64,000 bases of DNA. Origin: Endozoicomonas sp. SCSIO W0465 (GTDB lineage Bacteria > Pseudomonadota > Gammaproteobacteria > Pseudomonadales > Endozoicomonadaceae). Shown here piece after piece: positions 18,368-28,689 of the stretch; position 1 is the stretch's first letter, and each line of letters begins with the position of its first letter. The position numbers were made by a program, and so were the translations under genes. The notes below the pieces were generated by a model, which had not been told where the DNA came from, did not search any database, and saw nothing but the letters and a program-made list of their open reading frames with translations. The stretch covers positions 4,442,001-4,506,000 of the forward strand of contig NZ_CP092417.1 of assembly GCF_023716865.1 (NCBI RefSeq). The letters run 5' to 3'.

Positions 18368-19533
18368 TACTGGTTCCCCGCTGCCTTAACTACCTGTTGA
18401 GCAGCCTCGGTCAAACTGTTGGCGGCAATGATATCAAGCCCACTGTTGGCAAGGGTCTGTGCACCCAGTTCAGCATTATTGCCTTCCAGACGAACCACCA
18501 CGGGCACTTCAACACCTACCTCTTTGACAGCGCCGATAATACCCTCAGCGATCAGGTCACAGCGGACAATACCACCAAAGATATTAACCAGAACCGCCTT
18601 CACACTGTCATCAGAAAGAATGATTTTGAATGCTTCTGTAACCCGCTCTTTGGTTGCACCACCACCCACATCGAGGAAGTTCGCGGGAGCACCGCCATGC
18701 AGCTTGACAATATCCATCGTCCCCATGGCAAGGCCTGCGCCATTCACCATACAGCCAATGTTGCCATCCAGCGCCACATAGTTCAGCTCCCACTCTGCCG
18801 CATGGGCTTCACGGGCATCTTCCTGGGAAGGATCATGCATGGCTTTTAGCTGTGGCTGACGATACAGGGCATTACTGTCAATGTTGATTTTCGCATCAAG
18901 ACAGTGGAGGTCACCCTCTTTGGTGATAACCAGCGGATTGATTTCAAGCAGAGCAAGATCACACTCTTGAAAGAGCTTGGCAAGGCCAAGGAAAATCTGG
19001 GTAAACTGTTTGATCTGTTTACCTTCAAGGCCCAGTTTGAACGCCAACTCACGAGCCTGAAAAGGCTGAGCGCCGGTCAGCGGATCAATGATCGCCTTGA
19101 GGATTTTTTCCGGCGTCTCTTCTGCCACCTTCTCAATTTCCACACCACCTTCGGTGGAAGCCATGAAAACAATGCGACGGGTTGCGCGATCGACAACGGC
19201 TCCAAGATAAAGCTCTTTATCAATTTCAGTGCAGCTTTCAACCAGTATCTTGCTGACCGGTTGGCCATTTTCATCCGTCTGGTAAGTGACCAGTTTTTTA
19301 CCTAACCACTGTTCTGCAAACGCACGGATTTCGTCCTTGCTGGTAACCAATTTAACACCGCCCGCCTTACCGCGGCCACCTGCGTGAACCTGTGCCTTAA
19401 CAACCCACTGATTGCCACCGATTACATCGGCAGCAGCGGCTGCCTGCTCTGGAGTATCCGCAGCGACGCCATGAGACACGGGCAGCCCATATTTGGCAAA
19501 GAGCTGTTTGCCCTGATATTCGTGAAGATTCAT
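18367..19533 (-). CDS. sucC: Succinyl-CoA synthetase beta subunit
   Basis: SucC is the ATP-grasp subunit that binds nucleotide and succinate and pairs with SucD. The 388-aa length is normal. It begins MNLHEYQGKQLFAKYGLPVS and contains HAGGRGKAGGVK (ATP-grasp), LEINPLV and the GGIVRCDLIAEGI region. It lies between lpdA (124 bp upstream) and sucD (overlapping). Confidence 0.97.
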   Translation of the reverse strand: MNLHEYQGKQLFAKYGLPVSHGVAADTPEQAAAAADVIGGNQWVVKAQVHAGGRGKAGGVKLVTSKDEIRAFAEQWLGKKLVTYQTDENGQPVSKILVESCTEIDKELYLGAVVDRATRRIVFMASTEGGVEIEKVAEETPEKILKAIIDPLTGAQPFQARELAFKLGLEGKQIKQFTQIFLGLAKLFQECDLALLEINPLVITKEGDLHCLDAKINIDSNALYRQPQLKAMHDPSQEDAREAHAAEWELNYVALDGNIGCMVNGAGLAMGTMDIVKLHGGAPANFLDVGGGATKERVTEAFKIILSDDSVKAVLVNIFGGIVRCDLIAEGIIGAVKEVGVEVPVVVRLEGNNAELGAQTLANSGLDIIAANSLTEAAQQVVKAAGNQ

Positions 19534-19657
19534 TCTGACGCGGCCCTCTTTTTTATTTAAGCGTTGTTTTTAAGTTTCTCGTCAATCCATATCCCTGGAT
19601 ATATTCTGGGAGAAGAGAGCAGGTCGACCCTGACCGCTCCACTTACAATAGACAGAT

Positions 19658-21097
19658 TTAGCGCCGCTTGCGATTGGCAATATGAATTGCATGGCCGTCA
19701 ACAGCCAGAACGGCTTCGTGCAGCGCTTCACTCAGGGTTGGGTGAGAGAAAATGGTCAACGCAAGATCTTCACTGCTGGCGGCGAACTCCATGGCAATAA
19801 CCCCCTGCTGCACTAATTCAGCAGCACTTGGGCCGACGACATGAACACCGAGAATACGGTCAGTTACCTTGTCAGCAATCACTTTAACCATGCCATGACT
19901 ATCATTGGCAGCGAGCGCACGACCACTGGCGGCAAAAGGAAAGGTACCCACCTTGTACTCTTCGCCACTGGCCTTGACTTCTTCTTCCGTTTTACCAACC
20001 CATGCCACTTCAGGATGAGTATAAATAACCGAAGGAATCAGGTCATAATTCATCTGTGCCTTCTGGCCAGCAATGATTTCCGCAACCATAATGCCCTCTT
20101 CACTGCCCTTATGAGCGAGCATAGGGCCTCTAACCACGTCCCCAATGGCGTAAACACCAGGAACGTCAGTTACGCAGTGGTCATCAACGAAAATAAAGCC
20201 ACGCTCATCCAGATTTACACCGGAGTCAGCAGCCAGCAGGTTTTCAGTAAAAGGACGACGGCCGACAGCAACGATCAACTTATCAAAGGACAGCTTCTGC
20301 TCATCACCATTGGCATCCTGATAAGTAACCTCAACCTCCTTACCCTTAACCTCAGAACCGGTAACACGTGCACCTAAACGAATATCAAGCCCCTGCTTAG
20401 CGAAGATCTTCCGGGATTCTTTGGCAATCTGCTGATCAGCCAAAGGCAGGAACTTATCCTGGGCTTCAAGAACCACCACTTCAGAGCCCAGTCTTCCCCA
20501 TACAGAGCCCAGCTCCAGACCAATCACACCAGCACCGATAACGCCCAGACGCTTGGGGACTTCCTGAAACTCAAGAGCACCGGTAGAGTCAACAATCAGA
20601 CCATCAGTCAGCGGAGTGGGTGGAATTTCAATAGGACGAGAGCCGGTTGCAATCACGACGTTCGCAGCATCAACCGCTTCCACAGAGCCATCAGCCCTGG
20701 TTAACTCAACCTGCTTGCCAGACAGCACTTTACCGGCACCTTCCAACAAGGTCACTCCATTTGCCTTGAACAGGCCGGTAACACCCGAAGTCAACTGGTT
20801 TACAATTTTGTCCTTACGGGCCAGCATGGCAGGTACGTCGATCTCGACGCCACTGTGCATAATGCCGTGTCTGACAAAATCTTCCTTGGCTTCAATATAT
20901 TTGTGGGAGCTATCGAGGAGTGCCTTGGAAGGGATACAGCCAACATTCAGGCAGGTACCGCCCAGTCTGGCCTTGCCCTTATCATCGGACCACTTCTCAA
21001 TACAGGCAGTCTTCAGCCCCAACTGGGCTGCGCGAATAGCGCAGACGTAACCAGCAGGGCCTGCGCCAATAACCACCACGTCGAACTGATTTGCCAT
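19658..21097 (-). CDS. lpdA: Dihydrolipoyl dehydrogenase (E3)
   Basis: This FAD enzyme reoxidises the lipoyl groups of the 2-oxoglutarate dehydrogenase complex and passes electrons to NAD. The 479-aa protein shows VVVIGAGPAGYVCA (FAD), the redox pair in GGTCLNVGCIPSKAL (about residues 47-61), GVIGLELGSVWGRLG (NAD) and a C-terminal HPTLSEALHEA with the catalytic His. Location between sucB and sucC suggests it serves 2-oxoglutarate dehydrogenase, as in Pseudomonas lpdG. Confidence 0.96.
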   Translation of the reverse strand: MANQFDVVVIGAGPAGYVCAIRAAQLGLKTACIEKWSDDKGKARLGGTCLNVGCIPSKALLDSSHKYIEAKEDFVRHGIMHSGVEIDVPAMLARKDKIVNQLTSGVTGLFKANGVTLLEGAGKVLSGKQVELTRADGSVEAVDAANVVIATGSRPIEIPPTPLTDGLIVDSTGALEFQEVPKRLGVIGAGVIGLELGSVWGRLGSEVVVLEAQDKFLPLADQQIAKESRKIFAKQGLDIRLGARVTGSEVKGKEVEVTYQDANGDEQKLSFDKLIVAVGRRPFTENLLAADSGVNLDERGFIFVDDHCVTDVPGVYAIGDVVRGPMLAHKGSEEGIMVAEIIAGQKAQMNYDLIPSVIYTHPEVAWVGKTEEEVKASGEEYKVGTFPFAASGRALAANDSHGMVKVIADKVTDRILGVHVVGPSAAELVQQGVIAMEFAASSEDLALTIFSHPTLSEALHEAVLAVDGHAIHIANRKRR

Positions 21098-21206
21098 AAG
21101 TTATTTCCAAAACGTACGGTTTATAAAACAAGGTTTAACAGATCAAGACAACAACGGGGAGCACAGTGTTATAGAAAAAAATAAGGCGCTCCCAGACAAT
21201 CTGTCA

Positions 21207-22451
21207 TCAAACGTCCAGAAGCATTCTGCCCGGATCTTCCAGCAGCTCCTTGATGGTCACGAGAAAGGTGACTGCATCCTTACCATCCAGCAATCGGTGG
21301 TCATAGGACAGGGCAAGGTACATCATCGGTAAAATTTCCACCTTGCCATTAACCGCCATCGGGCGTTCCTGAATTTTATGCATACCCAGAATTGCTGACT
21401 GAGGTGGATTCAGGATGGGAGTTGACAACAGTGAACCAAATACGCCCCCATTAGAAATGGTAAATGTTCCACCCGTCATCTCATCGATGCCAAGCTTACC
21501 ATCCATTGCCTTTTTACCAAACTCGCGTATTTTTGCCTCAATATCGGCAAGACTCATATCTTCTGTGTTACGAAGCACCGGAACAACCAGCCCTCGATCA
21601 CTGGAAACGGCAACCCCGATATCCTGATAACCATGGTAGACAATGTCGTTACCATCAATAGAGGCATTGACCACCGGATGGCGGCGAAGCGCTTCAACAC
21701 AGGCCTTGACAAAGAAAGACATGAAACCAAGCCGTACGCCATGACGTTTCTCAAACAGATCCTTGAACTGGGTTCTAAGTTCCATGACCGGCTTCATGTT
21801 AATCTCGTTGAACGTAGTCAACATGGCCGCATTTTGCTGGGCCTGAACCAGCCGTTCAGCAACCTTGGCACGCAAACGGGTCATTGGAACCCGTTTCTCT
21901 ATACGTTCACCGGCAAATACCGGTGCTGTTGCCTCTACCCGAGGTGCTGAAGCTGATGCAGTGGATGCTGCCGCAGTGGATACTGTAGTCGGGGCAGGTG
22001 AGACCTGACCACCACCTTCTACATGACGAACCACGTCTTCCTTGGTTACACGACCACCTTTACCAGTACCGGTAATGGCCGCAGGATCAAGACCTTTCTC
22101 ATCAGCCATCCGCCGTGCTGAAGGACTGAGAACCGGTTCTTTCCTGACAGTTTCCGATGAAGCTGCCGGGGCAGCCGAAGCTTCAGCAGATACCGGGGCA
22201 ATGCCAGCAGCAGCTCCCTCTGCAAAGATACCAACGACTTCATTGCTGAGAACAACGTCACCTTCAGGCTTGATAATGTCACTCAAAACACCATCTGCCG
22301 GGGCAACAACTTCAAGAACAACTTTGTCGGTTTCGATATCAACCAGCAGCTCATCCCGTTGACATTGCTCACCTGGCTTCTTGTGCCAGGTGGCAACCGT
22401 GCCATCAGCAACGGATTCAGGAAAAGTAGGTGCTTTAATTTCAGTGGCCAT
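21207..22451 (-). CDS. sucB: 2-oxoglutarate dehydrogenase E2 (dihydrolipoyl succinyltransferase)
   Basis: This E2 core transfers the succinyl group to CoA. The 414-aa protein has one N-terminal lipoyl domain with DIETDKVVLEV (lipoylated Lys about 44), an Ala/Pro/Ser-rich linker, a peripheral-subunit-binding domain (SPSARRMADEKGLDP, about 110-145), a second linker and a catalytic domain ending in YDHRLLDGKDA with the active His. Domain order and length are standard. Confidence 0.97.
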   Translation of the reverse strand: MATEIKAPTFPESVADGTVATWHKKPGEQCQRDELLVDIETDKVVLEVVAPADGVLSDIIKPEGDVVLSNEVVGIFAEGAAAGIAPVSAEASAAPAASSETVRKEPVLSPSARRMADEKGLDPAAITGTGKGGRVTKEDVVRHVEGGGQVSPAPTTVSTAAASTASASAPRVEATAPVFAGERIEKRVPMTRLRAKVAERLVQAQQNAAMLTTFNEINMKPVMELRTQFKDLFEKRHGVRLGFMSFFVKACVEALRRHPVVNASIDGNDIVYHGYQDIGVAVSSDRGLVVPVLRNTEDMSLADIEAKIREFGKKAMDGKLGIDEMTGGTFTISNGGVFGSLLSTPILNPPQSAILGMHKIQERPMAVNGKVEILPMMYLALSYDHRLLDGKDAVTFLVTIKELLEDPGRMLLDV

Positions 22452-22479
22452 TATTTATCCTTTGCGTCTTCGCCCCATG

Positions 22480-22512
22480 GAGCGTTATTCACAGAAACTG
22501 TGTTAAACGCTC
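22480..22512. other. Hairpin in the sucA-sucB spacer
   Basis: GAGCGTTATTCACAG and CTGTGTTAAACGCTC form a 15-bp stem with two mismatches around a 3-nt AAA loop. No T-run follows, so it is more likely an mRNA-processing or stability hairpin than a terminator inside this operon. Confidence 0.6.
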
Positions 22513-22590
22513 TGGCCAGATCGATAAGTAATACCTGCTGGCCGTTTGACTAACATCACTGCTCAGTCTTGAGCAGAAAATTTTCTTTAT

Positions 22591-25425
22591 TCAAATGCTG
22601 AAAGCATCGTTTACCAATTGCTGCTGCTCCTGAGCATGTGTTGACATATAGCCACATGCCGGAGCTGCTGATGCTTCACGCCCTGCGTACTTGAGACTCA
22701 TCATTTTATTGGGATGTACGGCAACTGAGCGACGCATGTGATGCTGGCTACAGTACCATGCCCCCTGGTTCATTGGTTCTTCCTGACACCAGACCACATC
22801 TTTCAGGTTTGGATAGCTGCTAATCAGCTCATCCAGGTCGTCCTGAGGGAACGGGTAGAGCTGTTCAATCCGGATAACAACCGTATCATTCAAACCTTCC
22901 GCTCTCTTCTTATCAAGCAGGTCATAGTAAACCTTGCCTGAGCACATAATCATCCGGGTAATCGCTGATGGCTCATGCCCATCAATCTCAGGAATTATGG
23001 TTTGGAAACTGCCATCTGCCAGCTCTTCCAGAGAGGAGGTAGCCAGTTTGTGGCGGAGCAGACTCTTGGGGGTAAATGCCACCAATGGTTTACGAAGCGG
23101 ACGCAACACCTGCCGTCTCAACATGTGGAACACCTGAGCGGGCGTTGTCGGAACACAGACCTGAATATTATGTTCCGCACATAACTGCAGGAATCGCTCA
23201 AGCCGGGCAGATGAGTGCTCAGGACCCTGACCTTCATAACCATGGGGCAGCAGCATGGTGAGCCCTGACAGGCGCCCCCACTTGTGCTCACCACTGGAAA
23301 TAAACTGATCAATAACCACCTGCGCACCGTTAGCAAAATCACCAAACTGAGCTTCCCAGATAACCAGTGCGTTGGGCGTCGTGGCAGAGTAACCATACTC
23401 AAAAGCAAGAACGGCTTCCTCTGACAGGAATGAGTCCCAGATCTGGAATCGTGGCTGATCCCGGGAAAGCCTGGCCAGATTGACCAGAGTTGAACCGTCT
23501 TTCTGATTATGGAACACCGCATGACGGTGAGAAAACGTTCCCCGACCGACATCCTGCCCGGTAATTCGAACTTCACTACCTTCCATTAACAGTGACGCAT
23601 AAGCCAGCAGTTCAGCACATCCCCAGTTAATAGGAAGAGCACCTGCTGCCATTTTACGGCGGTCCTCAACGATCTTGCTGACCTGGCGCTGCAGCACAAA
23701 ACCTTCCGGTATTTCACAGAGCTTCTGACCTAACGCTTGCAGTGTTCCTACTGCAACACGGGTATCATGACGGGCAGTCCATTCGTGGCCAAGATAAGGC
23801 GTCCAGTCAACAAAGAGCTCTTTATTTGGCTCTTTTACCAGTGACTTGACCACATGTTCGCCGTTGTCGAGCACATTACGGAAACTCTCTACTAACTCTT
23901 TGTCGTCCGCCTCACTGATAACACCTTCACCCAACAGAGCCTTGGCATAAAGATCGCGGGTAGTCATGTGTGTTTTAATCTTGCTGTACATCATTGGCTG
24001 GGTTGCGGACGGCTCATCCGCTTCATTATGCCCGCGACGACGGTAACAGACGAGATCAACAACAATGTCTTTACGGAACTCCATCCGGTAATCAAGTGCC
24101 AGCTTGGTGACAAACTGAACCGCTTCAGGATCATCACCATTAACATGGAGGATCGGCGCACCCACAATCTTGGCAACATCGGTACAATATTCCGTTGAGC
24201 GGGCATCCTCACGGAAACTGGTGGTAAAGCCAACCTGATTATTAATAATGATATGAATGGTGCCACCGGTTTTATAGGCCCTGGTCTGGGACATCTGCAG
24301 GGTTTCCATCACAACCCCCTGTCCGGCAAAAGCGGCATCACCGTGAATGGCAATAGGGACGACCTGGTTACCAACTAAATCCTTACGGCGGTCCTGACGA
24401 GCCCTGACGGAACCCTCAACAACCGGAGTAACAATTTCCAGATGCGATGGATTAAACATCAGGGCAAGGTGTACCTCACCACCCGGTGTCATCACGTTGG
24501 AAGAAAAACCCTGATGGTATTTCACATCTCCGGAGCCTCGCTCAACCAGCTTCTTGCCTTCAAACTCGTCAAACAGATCACCCGGCTTCTTCCCCAGAAT
24601 ATTGACCAGCACGTTCAGGCGGCCACGGTGAGCCATTCCGATAACGAGTTCCTTGGAACCATAGGAACCGGAACGCTGAATAATCTCATCCAGCATAGGG
24701 ATCAGTGATTCACCGCCCTCCAGGCCAAATCGCTTGGTTCCGGGAAACTTGGTACCCAGATATTTTTCCAGACCCTCCGCTGCAGTCAATCGCTCAAGCA
24801 GGTGAAGCTTGGCTTCAACACCCACTTCCGGTCGGCTGCGAACACTTTCCATCCGACTCTGGAACCAGCGACGTTCTTCTGTCTGGGGAATGTGCATGTA
24901 CTCAACGCCAATTGACTGACAATAGGTGGCTTTTAAGGCGTCGTATATTTCCCGAAGCGAAGCGTATTCTTTGCCGATAAACAGAGTTGACGTCTGAAAC
25001 CCGGTATCCAGATCTGCTTCATTAAGACCATGGTATGCAAGGGACAGGTCCGGAAACTCTTCCCGTTTCATCACGCCAAGAGGATCGATAACCGCCTGCT
25101 GATGACCACGAATCCGAAAAGCGCTGATCAAGCGCAGAACCTGCACCTGCTTGCGCTCATGATCGCTGGAAACAGACGATGTTTGAATCGGGCGGGTAGT
25201 CTGACGCTGACGCGCCATAAGAATGAAATTTTCCTGAATGGTAGAATGTGGAACGTCTGCTCCTCCACCACTGACCGGGGGCAACTTTTCAAAATAGTCA
25301 CGCCATTGAATTTCTACGCTATTGGGATCGCGCAGATAGCGTTCGTACATATCTTCGACGTATGCAGCATTTCCCCCGGCAATGTGGGATGAATTCCACA
25401 TCCGCTGCATTACACCTTCTTGCAT
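22591..25425 (-). CDS. sucA: 2-oxoglutarate dehydrogenase E1
   Basis: The E1 subunit decarboxylates 2-oxoglutarate with thiamine diphosphate and loads the E2 lipoyl group. I chose the ATG at 25425 (944 aa): it has GGGGT 8 nt upstream and gives MQEGVMQRMWNSSHIAGGN, aligned with the E. coli start, whereas the longer frame adds 31 unsupported residues. Visible motifs include GMAHRGRLNVL, GDAAFAGQGVV (thiamine site) and EAQFGDFANGAQV. The N-terminal WRDYFEKLP segment that binds the complex is present. Confidence 0.96.
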   Translation of the reverse strand: MQEGVMQRMWNSSHIAGGNAAYVEDMYERYLRDPNSVEIQWRDYFEKLPPVSGGGADVPHSTIQENFILMARQRQTTRPIQTSSVSSDHERKQVQVLRLISAFRIRGHQQAVIDPLGVMKREEFPDLSLAYHGLNEADLDTGFQTSTLFIGKEYASLREIYDALKATYCQSIGVEYMHIPQTEERRWFQSRMESVRSRPEVGVEAKLHLLERLTAAEGLEKYLGTKFPGTKRFGLEGGESLIPMLDEIIQRSGSYGSKELVIGMAHRGRLNVLVNILGKKPGDLFDEFEGKKLVERGSGDVKYHQGFSSNVMTPGGEVHLALMFNPSHLEIVTPVVEGSVRARQDRRKDLVGNQVVPIAIHGDAAFAGQGVVMETLQMSQTRAYKTGGTIHIIINNQVGFTTSFREDARSTEYCTDVAKIVGAPILHVNGDDPEAVQFVTKLALDYRMEFRKDIVVDLVCYRRRGHNEADEPSATQPMMYSKIKTHMTTRDLYAKALLGEGVISEADDKELVESFRNVLDNGEHVVKSLVKEPNKELFVDWTPYLGHEWTARHDTRVAVGTLQALGQKLCEIPEGFVLQRQVSKIVEDRRKMAAGALPINWGCAELLAYASLLMEGSEVRITGQDVGRGTFSHRHAVFHNQKDGSTLVNLARLSRDQPRFQIWDSFLSEEAVLAFEYGYSATTPNALVIWEAQFGDFANGAQVVIDQFISSGEHKWGRLSGLTMLLPHGYEGQGPEHSSARLERFLQLCAEHNIQVCVPTTPAQVFHMLRRQVLRPLRKPLVAFTPKSLLRHKLATSSLEELADGSFQTIIPEIDGHEPSAITRMIMCSGKVYYDLLDKKRAEGLNDTVVIRIEQLYPFPQDDLDELISSYPNLKDVVWCQEEPMNQGAWYCSQHHMRRSVAVHPNKMMSLKYAGREASAAPACGYMSTHAQEQQQLVNDAFSI

Positions 25426-25813
25426 GATCATTACCCCATGTGTCTGGGGCTTATCCCGGGAGTCTGCCTGTTTGTAACAACCCTGATGGGCTGAAAAACA
25501 GACGTCACTGATGGTCACGATAATCAGTCAGTGAACAATCCCCCTCAGATAAGATCGGATGTTTTCCGACCGCCCCTGCTGGTTCAAGCTGTTGCGACCC
25601 CCATCATCCCGGATGGCAGCAGCACAATTCATTTCATATATATTTAATAGCAGGCTAAATAATACCAGAAGCCGCCTGCACACTCCTGACACAGCTTAGC
25701 TAATTTTGCGGCTCCATGGTTCGGAGGCAACCCCAAAAAAAGATTCACAGGGAGCAATTTTTATCGCCAACAACCACCAACACGGTGGAATGACCCACAA
25801 CCATACCATTACA
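25426..25813. other. sdhB-sucA intergenic region
   Basis: This 388-bp spacer is unusually long for two operon members. On the minus strand around 25630-25680 it is AT-rich (TATTAAATATATAT), which could be a -10 region for a sucA promoter. No ORF, RNA gene or clear terminator was found. Confidence 0.4.
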
Positions 25814-26518
25814 CTATGTTGCACTCTTAAACAACATTTGTCTTATATGACCAATAGCCCGGGTCGGGTTCAATCCTTTGGGACAGACATTGACACAGTT
25901 CATGATACCTCGGCAACGGAAAACACTGAATGGGTCATCAAGCTCCGCCAAACGCTCCTCAGTCGCCGTATCCCTGCTGTCAGCAAGAAAACGATAAGCT
26001 TGCAGCAACCCGGAAGGCCCAACAAATTTATCGGGATTCCACCAGAAGGAAGGACAAGCAGTTGAGCAACAGGCACAAAGTATACACTCATAGAGTCCGT
26101 CCAGCTTTTCTCTGTCTTCAGGAGACTGGAGGCGTTCAATTGCCGGAGCTGGTTTGTCATTAATCAGATATGGCTTGATCTTTTCATACTGTTTATAGAA
26201 AAGACTCATGTCGACCACCAGATCCCTGATCACTGGCAATCCGGGCAGTGGACGAATGACCAGTTTGTTACCCTTGGCAGCTTCCGACAAAGGGGTAATA
26301 CAGGCCAGGCCATTGGTACCGCCAATACTCAAACCGTCGGAGCCACAAACACCTTCCCGGCAGGAACGCCGGTAAACCAGCGTTGGATCCTGCTCTTTAA
26401 TCAGATTGAGAACATCCAGAACCATCAGGTCCTTGCCTTCCGGGATGGTGACATCGAACGCCATCATATATGGTTTTTTATCGGTTTCCGGATTATAGCG
26501 ATAGACACTTACCTTCAT
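25814..26518 (-). CDS. sdhB: Succinate dehydrogenase iron-sulfur subunit
   Basis: SdhB carries the three Fe-S clusters that move electrons from the FAD of SdhA to quinone. The 234-aa protein has SCREGVCGSDGLSI (2Fe-2S, about residues 54-67), CILCACCSTACPS (about 148-160) and CRGIMNCVNVCPKGL (about 204-218) for the 4Fe-4S and 3Fe-4S clusters. It follows sdhA by 26 nt. Confidence 0.97.
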   Translation of the reverse strand: MKVSVYRYNPETDKKPYMMAFDVTIPEGKDLMVLDVLNLIKEQDPTLVYRRSCREGVCGSDGLSIGGTNGLACITPLSEAAKGNKLVIRPLPGLPVIRDLVVDMSLFYKQYEKIKPYLINDKPAPAIERLQSPEDREKLDGLYECILCACCSTACPSFWWNPDKFVGPSGLLQAYRFLADSRDTATEERLAELDDPFSVFRCRGIMNCVNVCPKGLNPTRAIGHIRQMLFKSAT

Positions 26519-26544
26519 AATCTTTTCTCCCCTGAACCTATGAA

Positions 26545-28317
26545 CTAATAGCTTCTTGCCTTGGGAGGAAATGCCTCCATTGTTGCAGGGGCAAAGTTAA
26601 CAGCACGCTTATTGACAGATTTATCAATCGGTGAGTAAAGCGAGTGCGCCAACCAGTTTTCATCATCCCGCCCCTGATAATCATTACGGGCATGAGCACC
26701 ACGAGACTCTTTTCTGGCCTCTGCAGAAACTGCTGTTGCATAAGCAACCTGATACAGGTTTTCCAGCTCCAGCGCTTCAACCCTGGCCGTATTAAAGGCC
26801 AGGCTTTTATCCTGGAGGTGCAGGTTCGCCAGCCGCTCACCCAACTCATCCAGCAGCTTGAGACCCTCCTGCATGCTCTCACCCTCGCGAAATACACCAA
26901 AATAGAGCTGCATGGTGTTTTGCAGATCAGCACGTACCCTGGCAACGCTTTCACCACTGCCTGATTGGTTCAGGCGATCAAGTCGGGTCAGGGCTGCGTC
27001 CACATCACTGCCAGAAGCATCCACTAAATCGAAACCTTCTTTCAGGTTTTTCTCAATCTGCAAACCAGCAGAACGACCAAAGACCACCAAATCCAGGAGA
27101 GAGTTACCACCCAGTCGATTTGCACCATGAACCGATACGCAGGCAGCCTCACCACAGGCATAAAGGCCTTCAATAACCTGATCATTACCCGCCTCATCCT
27201 GACGAAGAGCCTGACCACCAACATTGGTTGGAATCCCCCCCATCATATAGTGGCAGGTTGGTACCACAGGCACTGGTACTTTTACAGGATCGGCATGAGC
27301 AAAGGTTTTCGACAGCTCGCAAATACCGGGCAAACGAAGATTGAGTGTTTCTTCACCCAGATGATCCAGCTTCAGCAGAACATGATCCTTGTTAGGACCA
27401 CAACCCCGACCTTCGAGAATTTCGATAACCATGGAGCGCGCAACAACATCCCGGCCAGCAAGGTCTTTGGCGTTTGGTGCATAACGCTCCATAAAGCGTT
27501 CACCTTCACTGTTAATCAGGTAACCACCTTCACCCCGACAACCCTCTGTCACCAGCACACCCGCTCCATGAATCCCGGTAGGGTGGAACTGCCACATCTC
27601 CATATCCTGCATTGGATATCCGGCACGCAACGCCATACCGATACCGTCACCGGTATTGATCAGGGCATTTGTGGTAGAAGCGTAAATACGGCCTGCACCA
27701 CCGGTAGCCATCACCGTTGCTTTAGCTTTGATATAAACGGTTTCACCACTTTCAATATCAATGGCAATTACACCGGCAACCTGCCCTTTCTGGTTCTTCA
27801 CCAAATCAACGGCATACCACTCATTAAGGAAGGTCGTCCCCCCCTTCAAGTTAGCCTGATATAACGTGTGAAGCAGTGCATGACCCGTTCGATCTGCCGC
27901 GGCACAGGTTCTGGCAGCCTGACCACCTTTGCCAAAGTCTTTGGACTGGCCGCCGAATGGGCGCTGATAAATTCGACCCTCTTCGGTACGGGAGAATGGC
28001 AAGCCCATATGCTCCAGCTCAAAAACCGCCTGCGGACCCACCGAGCACATATACTCAATGGCATCCTGATCACCGATATAGTCAGAGCCTTTTACCGTAT
28101 CAAACATGTGCCAACGCCAGTCATCTTTAGGATCTGCGCTGGCGATCGCACAGGTAATACCACCCTGGGCAGATACCGTATGAGAACGGGTAGGGAACAC
28201 TTTGCTGACACAGGCCGTTTTGATTCCGCCCTGGGTAAGCTGGAGCGCAGCACGCATGCCTGCGCCCCCACCACCTATAACGATGGCATCATAGGTAAGG
28301 GTACGAAGTGCTGACAT
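26545..28317 (-). CDS. sdhA: Succinate dehydrogenase flavoprotein subunit
   Basis: SdhA oxidises succinate to fumarate with a covalently bound FAD. The 590-aa protein shows AIVIGGGGAGMRAA (FAD), RSHTVSAQGG with the flavin-linked His at residue 46, and later HPTGIHGAGVL and GANRLGGNSLLDL. Length and motifs are standard. It is 3 nt from sdhD. Confidence 0.97.
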   Translation of the reverse strand: MSALRTLTYDAIVIGGGGAGMRAALQLTQGGIKTACVSKVFPTRSHTVSAQGGITCAIASADPKDDWRWHMFDTVKGSDYIGDQDAIEYMCSVGPQAVFELEHMGLPFSRTEEGRIYQRPFGGQSKDFGKGGQAARTCAAADRTGHALLHTLYQANLKGGTTFLNEWYAVDLVKNQKGQVAGVIAIDIESGETVYIKAKATVMATGGAGRIYASTTNALINTGDGIGMALRAGYPMQDMEMWQFHPTGIHGAGVLVTEGCRGEGGYLINSEGERFMERYAPNAKDLAGRDVVARSMVIEILEGRGCGPNKDHVLLKLDHLGEETLNLRLPGICELSKTFAHADPVKVPVPVVPTCHYMMGGIPTNVGGQALRQDEAGNDQVIEGLYACGEAACVSVHGANRLGGNSLLDLVVFGRSAGLQIEKNLKEGFDLVDASGSDVDAALTRLDRLNQSGSGESVARVRADLQNTMQLYFGVFREGESMQEGLKLLDELGERLANLHLQDKSLAFNTARVEALELENLYQVAYATAVSAEARKESRGAHARNDYQGRDDENWLAHSLYSPIDKSVNKRAVNFAPATMEAFPPKARSY

Positions 28318-28320
28318 CGA

Positions 28321-28689
28321 TCAAAGCCCCCAAAGAATTTGCACGCCCCAGATCACATAACTGAACAAGGCAATAAAGCACACAACCTGAATAGGAAAAC
28401 GAATTAGAACGGACTTACCGCCAAAAGCACGATCATTTAAATAGTCAGTGGTAATCGTCCACATACCAACCCAGGCGTGAGCCAGAATAGAGACCAACGC
28501 CAGCAGGGTAAAAACCCGCATCCATGTTTCATCAAAGAGTTTCGCCCATTGGCCGAACTGTAGATCAGGATTGATGAGCAGATAGCCCAACAGGAAAACC
28601 GAGTAGGTAGCAAGAATGATTGCCGTCAGCCTTTGCAGCATCCAGTCATAAAGACCGCTGCGGGATAAGTTGGTGATATTGGTTACCAT
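28321..28689 (-). CDS. sdhD: Succinate dehydrogenase membrane anchor subunit D
   Basis: The 122-aa protein has three membrane helices and holds heme b and the quinone site with SdhC. HAWVGMWTITTDYL (about residue 70) contains the heme-ligand His region seen in E. coli SdhD. I start at the ATG at 28689 (MVTNITNLSRSG), matching the E. coli N-terminus; another ATG lies two codons upstream. The start overlaps the end of sdhC by 7 nt. Confidence 0.92.
   Translation of the reverse strand: MVTNITNLSRSGLYDWMLQRLTAIILATYSVFLLGYLLINPDLQFGQWAKLFDETWMRVFTLLALVSILAHAWVGMWTITTDYLNDRAFGGKSVLIRFPIQVVCFIALFSYVIWGVQILWGL

Noticed and set aside
23118..23576. 152-aa minus-strand ORF within sucA
   Set aside because: It is an alternative-frame shadow of sucA, as are many ORFs of 60-150 codons in the TCA and men genes.
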